From an uncultured Prevotella sp. (lineage in GTDB: Bacteria > Bacteroidota > Bacteroidia > Bacteroidales > Bacteroidaceae), in the NCBI GenBank assembly GCA_934256705.1, contig CAKQPF010000011.1:1-64000 (forward strand): 64,000 nt of DNA, in the 5' to 3' direction. How positions within the stretch are numbered: position 1 is the first letter of the stretch; each line of letters opens with the position of its first letter. A program made the position numbers and the translations under genes. Positions 59,749 through 64,000 of the stretch are shown here, piece after piece. Below the pieces are notes generated by a model. The model did not search any database. It saw nothing but the letters and a program-made list of their open reading frames with translations, and had not been told where the DNA came from.

Positions 59749-59980
59749 GGAAAAAGAGAACAAAAAATGATAGTTTTGTTATCATTTTCCAATAGCTAAG
59801 CTTTCGCGTTGTAAAAGCATAGTTATTGCGTTGTAAAAGCATAGTTATTACAGTGTAAAAGCATAGTTATTACACGGTAAAAGCTATGCTTTTGCAACCT
59901 ATTCATAATCAAGTGGTTGCAAAGGCTCTTTTGTTGCTTTTGCAAAAACAGGAAAATCGAACAATTATAAGAAGCGTAAC
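59749..59980. repeat. 22-bp-pitch array element, copy D
   Basis: This is the cleanest copy. Boxes start at 59811, 59833, 59855 and 59877, all exactly 22 bp apart; the fourth, GTAAAAGCTATGCTTTTGC, is almost perfectly self-complementary. The left flank GGAAAAAGAGAACAAAA and the right flank AATCAAGTGGTTGCAAAG, GGAAAATCGAACAA and CGTAACGCACA match copies A and C. It lies in the gene-poor stretch 59669-60449 with the tRNA and the mrp promoter. Confidence 0.8.
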
Positions 59981-60066
59981 GCACAATAAAGAAATAACAG
60001 CCTCCCTTTCGAGAAGCTGTTATGTATCAATAATCATTATGATATTTAGTCACCTTGTTGGGCAAG

Positions 60067-60150
60067 TGAAGAGGAGGAGACTCGAACTCCCACGTCACAA
60101 TTGACACTACCCCCTCAAAGTAGCGCGTCTACCAATTCCGCCACCTCTCC
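60067..60150 (-). tRNA. tRNA-Leu (anticodon GAG)
   Basis: Read on the minus strand: acceptor GGAGAGG pairs with CCTCTTC, discriminator A; the D arm has TGGCGGAATTGGTAGACGCG; anticodon stem CTACT/GGTAG with loop TTGAGGG gives GAG; a long variable arm typical of leucine tRNA follows; the T loop is TTCGAGT. Length is 84 nt; CCA is not encoded. It decodes CUC and CUU. Confidence 0.95.
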
Positions 60151-60386
60151 AGTTGCATTTTTTAAGTGCTTAGCTCTTCATTTCTGAATTGCGGACGCAA
60201 AGGTACGACTTTTTTCTGAATTGACCAAACATTTCATCGATTTCTTTGATTTTTTTATTTGTTTCCTCCTTTTCCTGCATTAGTGAAAGTTGTATGATGG
60301 CATTCTTTGATTCTTCTTCCCTTGTGCCAGGAGCCCGTCTCCTGATATGTGCAGCCACGGCTTTTAATTTCTTTTCACTATATAAA

Positions 60387-60418
60387 TTAGGTGTATTCCC
60401 GAATTATTAGTATCTTTG
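60387..60418 (+). promoter_or_regulatory. Promoter of mrp
   Basis: TTAG at 60387-60390, 20-bp spacer, TATCTTTG at 60411-60418; the start codon is 31 bp after the -7 box. Confidence 0.55.
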
Positions 60419-60449
60419 CACATTGTAAAACAAAACAATAAATACAATC

Positions 60450-61547
60450 ATGACATTATATCCTAAACTCATAACTGACGCTTTGGCGACAGTGACTTAC
60501 GCTGGTACGAAGAAAAATCTGATAGAGAGCGAGATGCTCGCCGACACTCCAAGCATCAATGGTAACAAGGTGAAGATAGTACTCATCTTCCCTCGCGATA
60601 CTGACCCATTCCTCAAATCCACTGTCAAGGCGGCTGAGGCTGCCATCCACTATTATGTAGGCAAAGAGGTTGAGGTGGAAATCGAACTGGAATACAAGTC
60701 GGCTCCACGTCCGGAGGTGGGCAAGCTCCTTCCGCAGGTGAAGAATGTCATCGCTGTCAGCTCAGGTAAAGGTGGAGTGGGAAAGAGCACCGTCTCCGCA
60801 AACCTTGCCATCTCCCTCGCACGTCTCGGTTATAAGGTGGGACTTCTCGACACCGATATCTTCGGTCCTTCAATGCCTAAGATGTTCAATGTGGAGGATG
60901 AACGCCCTTGGGCAGAGGAAAAGGACGGCCGACAGCTCATCGTTCCGGTGGAGCAGTATGGCGTGAAGTTACTCAGCATCGGTTTCTTCGTCAACAAGGA
61001 CACGGCTACTCTCTGGCGTGGCGGCATGGCCTGCTCTGCTCTCAAGCAGCTCATCGCTGATGCAGACTGGGGCGATCTCGACTTTTTCATCCTCGATACA
61101 CCTCCTGGCACCAGCGATATTCATCTCTCATTGCTTCAGACTCTCGCTATCACAGGAGCCATTATCGTCAGCACTCCGCAGCAGGTGGCACTGGCAGATG
61201 CACGCAAGGGTATAGATATGTACACCAATGACAAGGTCAATGTGCCTATCCTCGGACTCGTGGAGAATATGGCTTGGTTTACTCCTGCTGAACTGCCAGA
61301 GAATCGTTACTACATCTTCGGAAAGGAAGGATGCAAGAATCTCGCTAAGGAGATGAATGTGCCTCTTCTTGCTCAGATACCATTGGTGCAGGGAATCTGT
61401 GAGAATGGCGATTCTGGTACACCGGCAGCTCTCGATGTAGCCTCACCTACAGGACAGGCTTTCATCGCTCTTGCTCAAAGCGTTGTGACTGTAGTCAATC
61501 GCAGAAACAAGGAGCAGGCTCCAACGCAGATAGTAGGAACGAAGTAA
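60450..61547 (+). CDS. Mrp/ApbC-type P-loop ATPase (iron-sulfur carrier)
   Basis: A 365-residue protein: a DUF59-like N-terminal domain (to about 95) and a deviant Walker A GKGGVGKST at about residues 106-114 followed by FILDTPPGTSDIHL. It would help load Fe-S clusters onto target proteins. The C-terminal CPxC pair that bridges a cluster in ApbC/Nbp35 is not present; the matching region reads WFTPAELPENRYYIFG. This may be normal in Bacteroidota. Confidence 0.9.
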   Translation: MTLYPKLITDALATVTYAGTKKNLIESEMLADTPSINGNKVKIVLIFPRDTDPFLKSTVKAAEAAIHYYVGKEVEVEIELEYKSAPRPEVGKLLPQVKNVIAVSSGKGGVGKSTVSANLAISLARLGYKVGLLDTDIFGPSMPKMFNVEDERPWAEEKDGRQLIVPVEQYGVKLLSIGFFVNKDTATLWRGGMACSALKQLIADADWGDLDFFILDTPPGTSDIHLSLLQTLAITGAIIVSTPQQVALADARKGIDMYTNDKVNVPILGLVENMAWFTPAELPENRYYIFGKEGCKNLAKEMNVPLLAQIPLVQGICENGDSGTPAALDVASPTGQAFIALAQSVVTVVNRRNKEQAPTQIVGTK

Positions 61548-61549
61548 GG

Positions 61550-61618
61550 ATTGGCGGTTGTTGGTTGTTGGTTATCGGTTGTTGCTTGTCGGTTTATGGT
61601 TATCGGTTGTAGGTTTTA
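61550..61618 (+). repeat. GGTTGTTGGTTATC simple-sequence run
   Basis: Repeats of GGTTGTTGGTTGTTGGTTAT and GTCGGTTTATGGTTATCGG between mrp and the next gene. Similar runs are at 20982-21023 and 22744-22782. Confidence 0.5.
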
Positions 61619-61637
61619 TGAAAAGAATCTCAACAGT

Positions 61638-61668
61638 CCGCCACTGTGCCAACGGCTTTTACCGTTGG
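61638..61668 (+). promoter_or_regulatory. Leader hairpin H5, before the alpha-2-macroglobulin gene
   Basis: CCGCCACTGTG, then stem CCAACGG, loop CTTTTA, stem CCGTTGG. It ends 69 nt before the start codon. An upstream ACAGT can pair with the ACTGT of the conserved string, as in the 44-bp units. Confidence 0.65.
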
Positions 61669-61737
61669 TTACCATCCGCCCACAACCAACGCCAATCTTA
61701 AAGCAACCAAACACCACGAAAATAAGGAGGACATGAT

Positions 61738-64000
61738 ATGAAGAGATTACTTTCTATAATTGCAATAAGCCTATTGCTGGCGATAGAATTGCCGGCACAG
61801 ACTTTCTCGTCACTGTGGGCACAAGTCGATAAAGCAAGCAAACAGGACCGCCCTAAGACTACTCTCGTAGCTCTTAGGCAGGTAGAAAGCAAGGCTGTCA
61901 AAGAGAAACAGTATGGTCATCTCATTGCCTCCCTATTCTCGCAGATTATTTATCAGCAGCAGATCTCTGCCGATTCGGTAAGTAATACCATAGCAAGAAT
62001 ACAGACGAAAGCCACCCAACTGCGCAAGAGTGACCGCATAGCTTCTCTCATGTTCTATGTTGCAATGCGTGAGATGGAGAATAGTAACGGACTGAAAATT
62101 GACAGTCTGGGACTCTACAACGCCTACCGTGGCTTCGGAAAGAAAAACGAAGGCAAGAGTCTTGTTGCGGAATTGCTTGCCGACAAGACTGTAGCCGCAC
62201 AACTGACTCGCAATGATGCCGTCAAGGATTTCACGCCTTTAGTGTTGCAGCGCGAAGGAAGCAGATACTTCAATCACGACCTTATCAGTCTGATTGCTTC
62301 CACTTTAGATGATTACGAGCCACTCATCGACTATTATCTACAGTCTGGCAACCGCAAGGCAGCCTGCATTGCCTCTGCAAGAATGCTCGGTAATTCCATC
62401 GATGGTTATCGTAGCGACAAGGATCTTGTGGCTCGTGCAGACTCTCTTATCGCCCTTTTTGCCGACTTGCAGGAGTGTGGCGCTCTCGCAATAAAGAAGT
62501 ATGACTTGATGGTTTCCGCTGATTTCTCTGCCGAAGAAAAGGTGAAATGGATTGACGAAGCTTTATCTAAATGGGCTAAATGGCAGGAAATAGACTATCT
62601 TCACAATGAGAGGAATTTCCTCACAGTACCTGAAGTGCGATTCACATTGCCGGCAGAGACCTTCAGTCCTGCACAGAATGTGATGGTTGACCTCTTTAAG
62701 GTGAGGAATATCTCCAAGGCTCAGTTTGCCATTACTCCTGTCAGAAACTGTCCGAAGAGCGTACTTGAGACGGTTTCCCGCACCAGGAAGTATGCTTCCA
62801 TCAAGTCTTACCTCGTCAATTCGCAGGCACGCAAGGTGGAGAAAGACTTTGGAAAGCATCAGGAATATGAGGTGTTCAAGGACTCTGTCTGCCTCGGCAG
62901 CCTGCCACTTGGCACGTATTATGTCTCCATGACTTGCGACGGAAAGAAGTATAATTATACGGATTTCCTACTTTTTGTCACGGATTTGAAGGTCATCAGC
63001 CTCCCTCTCTCTGCCAAGGAGATGCGCTATGTGGTGGTCAATGCTACGACAGGAAAACCGGTTCCTGCCGCAAAGCTATACGTAAAGACTTCCAAAAACG
63101 ACAAGGAAACCGTCTATACTACCGACTCCAAGGGCGAGTGCGTGCTGGGAAAAGGCAGTTTTAATTGCTATGTTTCAGCCACGAAGGACGATGATAAGGC
63201 ACTTCTAAGTGCTTCTATATATAATAATTTCAATAGCATTTACCGTAATAATGGTAGCGTTATCCGTCATACTATCTTCACCGACCGCGGTATCTATCGC
63301 CCAGGACAGACTGTGCACGTCTCTTTGCTTGCCTATGATGTGACAAAAGGCGTTGAGACTGCTGTCGAGGCAGGTGAGAATGTCAAAGTGAGTCTCTACG
63401 ATGCTAATTACAATAACATCGGTGAAGTCACCGTGATGACTAATGAATACGGCGTAGCTGCCACCGAATTTACCCTTCTGGAGAAGTCTCTCAGCGGACT
63501 TTTCCACATCCGCACGGCAAGCGGATCGGAGAGTTTCCGCGTGGAAGAGTATGTCCGCCCTACGTTTGAGGTGAGCATCCCGCGTCCGAAAGTCAATTAC
63601 CGTCAGGGTGATACCATCACTGTCAAAGGCACGGCAAAGGCATATAGCGGTGCGCCTCTGGGCAATGCGAGGGTGGTATATAATGTAAAGAGACAGCAAT
63701 CATGGTGGTGGAGAATGACGGGAGAAGGTAATAAGCCGCTTCTCTCCGACACTGTGACTACGGATATGCAGGGCAATTTCGAGATAAGAATGCCGATGCT
63801 GATGCCAGAAGACAATGCTTCTGACGAGGCTAAGCAGACAGGTCACTGGTGGATTTGTCCGCCAAGATTTTATGACATCGTGGCAGAAGCCACCGTGACA
63901 GACATTGCCGGCGAGTCACATTCAGCCTCATTGTCCTTGCCTATCAGCAATCGTGAGTCCATCCTCACCTCCAATATCAAGGAGATGATGCTTCGTGATT
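61738..64000 (+). CDS. Alpha-2-macroglobulin family protein, 5' part
   Basis: The gene starts at ATG 61738 after AATAAGGAGGACATGAT, a rare clear ribosome-binding site, and stays open to the window edge (754 codons seen). A signal peptide (about 1-21, ending LPAQ) has no lipobox Cys. Near residue 518 FTDRGIYRPGQTVHVSLLAY is the MG2-domain signature, preceded by other macroglobulin domains. Such proteins trap proteases in the periplasm or at the surface. The thioester and bait region, if present, lie beyond the window. Confidence 0.88.
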   Translation, partial: MKRLLSIIAISLLLAIELPAQTFSSLWAQVDKASKQDRPKTTLVALRQVESKAVKEKQYGHLIASLFSQIIYQQQISADSVSNTIARIQTKATQLRKSDRIASLMFYVAMREMENSNGLKIDSLGLYNAYRGFGKKNEGKSLVAELLADKTVAAQLTRNDAVKDFTPLVLQREGSRYFNHDLISLIASTLDDYEPLIDYYLQSGNRKAACIASARMLGNSIDGYRSDKDLVARADSLIALFADLQECGALAIKKYDLMVSADFSAEEKVKWIDEALSKWAKWQEIDYLHNERNFLTVPEVRFTLPAETFSPAQNVMVDLFKVRNISKAQFAITPVRNCPKSVLETVSRTRKYASIKSYLVNSQARKVEKDFGKHQEYEVFKDSVCLGSLPLGTYYVSMTCDGKKYNYTDFLLFVTDLKVISLPLSAKEMRYVVVNATTGKPVPAAKLYVKTSKNDKETVYTTDSKGECVLGKGSFNCYVSATKDDDKALLSASIYNNFNSIYRNNGSVIRHTIFTDRGIYRPGQTVHVSLLAYDVTKGVETAVEAGENVKVSLYDANYNNIGEVTVMTNEYGVAATEFTLLEKSLSGLFHIRTASGSESFRVEEYVRPTFEVSIPRPKVNYRQGDTITVKGTAKAYSGAPLGNARVVYNVKRQQSWWWRMTGEGNKPLLSDTVTTDMQGNFEIRMPMLMPEDNASDEAKQTGHWWICPPRFYDIVAEATVTDIAGESHSASLSLPISNRESILTSNIKEMMLRD

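Noticed and set aside
59811..59895. CRISPR-like short repeats
   Set aside because: Units repeat every 22 bp with 3-bp separators, too short for spacers, and some units are inverted.

Overview
The window looks like chromosome from a gut or rumen Bacteroidota, most likely Prevotella or a close relative. The support is the gene content (DUF4290 next to murA, DUF6080, DUF3791/DUF3990, apiosidase-like GH140, CE7 acetylxylan esterase), the Bacteroidota promoter form (TTTG, about 20 bp, TAnnTTTG) before many genes, and weak Shine-Dalgarno sites. Genus is an inference; there is no rRNA here.

Layout. 0.57-6 kb: priA, a pyridoxal/pyridoxamine kinase, a truncated YhcG-type nuclease and an RluA-family pseudouridine synthase. 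6-8.2 kb: accessory genes (YafQ-type toxin-antitoxin pair, AAA/PD-(D/E)XK protein). 8.2-26 kb: first surface-glycan region, with two DUF6080 membrane proteins, a TarI-like cytidylyltransferase overlapping an SDR, LicD, a Wzx-type flippase, glycosyltransferases, two acyltransferase-3 proteins and a phosphoethanolamine-transferase-like sulfatase, interrupted by a truncated RhuM-Fic gene and an AAA ATPase. 26-36 kb: housekeeping (upp, nadD, gmk, yicC, tsaB, DUF4290, murA, rimM, dxr, rseP, CE7 esterase). 37-39 kb: a DUF3791-DUF3990-DUF3791 module, predicted to be an ADP-ribosyltransferase toxin system, then a gene-poor stretch holding a candidate small RNA. 39-57 kb: second envelope region, with MsbA-like exporter, two LtaS-like enzymes around an LpxL-like acyltransferase, phosphoesterase, LicD genes, glycosyltransferases, LicC-like nucleotidyltransferase, HisC-like aminotransferase, InaA-type kinase and GtrA. 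57-64 kb: a Y1 transposase between 95-bp inverted repeats, GH140, tRNA-Leu(GAG), Mrp and the start of an alpha-2-macroglobulin gene.

Together the glycan genes suggest a lipid-linked surface polymer decorated with phosphodiester groups. CDP-activated donors could come from the TarI-like and LicC-like enzymes, be transferred by three LicD proteins, and be joined by LtaS/EptA-type phosphotransferases in the periplasm.

The least expected content is between the genes. At least six families of intergenic repeats recur: (1) a 7-bp-stem, 6-nt-loop hairpin after CCACTGTG, placed 39-69 nt before start codons of plus-strand genes, with compensatory stem changes; (2) arrays of 19-bp boxes at an exact 22-bp pitch at four loci; (3) 95-bp REP-like units tied to the Y1 transposase; (4) a MITE-like element whose ends form the 3' ends of several genes; (5) AT-rich hairpins; (6) G/T-rich simple-sequence hairpins. 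In addition, an ACACAAnnTTGTGT palindrome overlaps the -33 box of two neighbouring genes.
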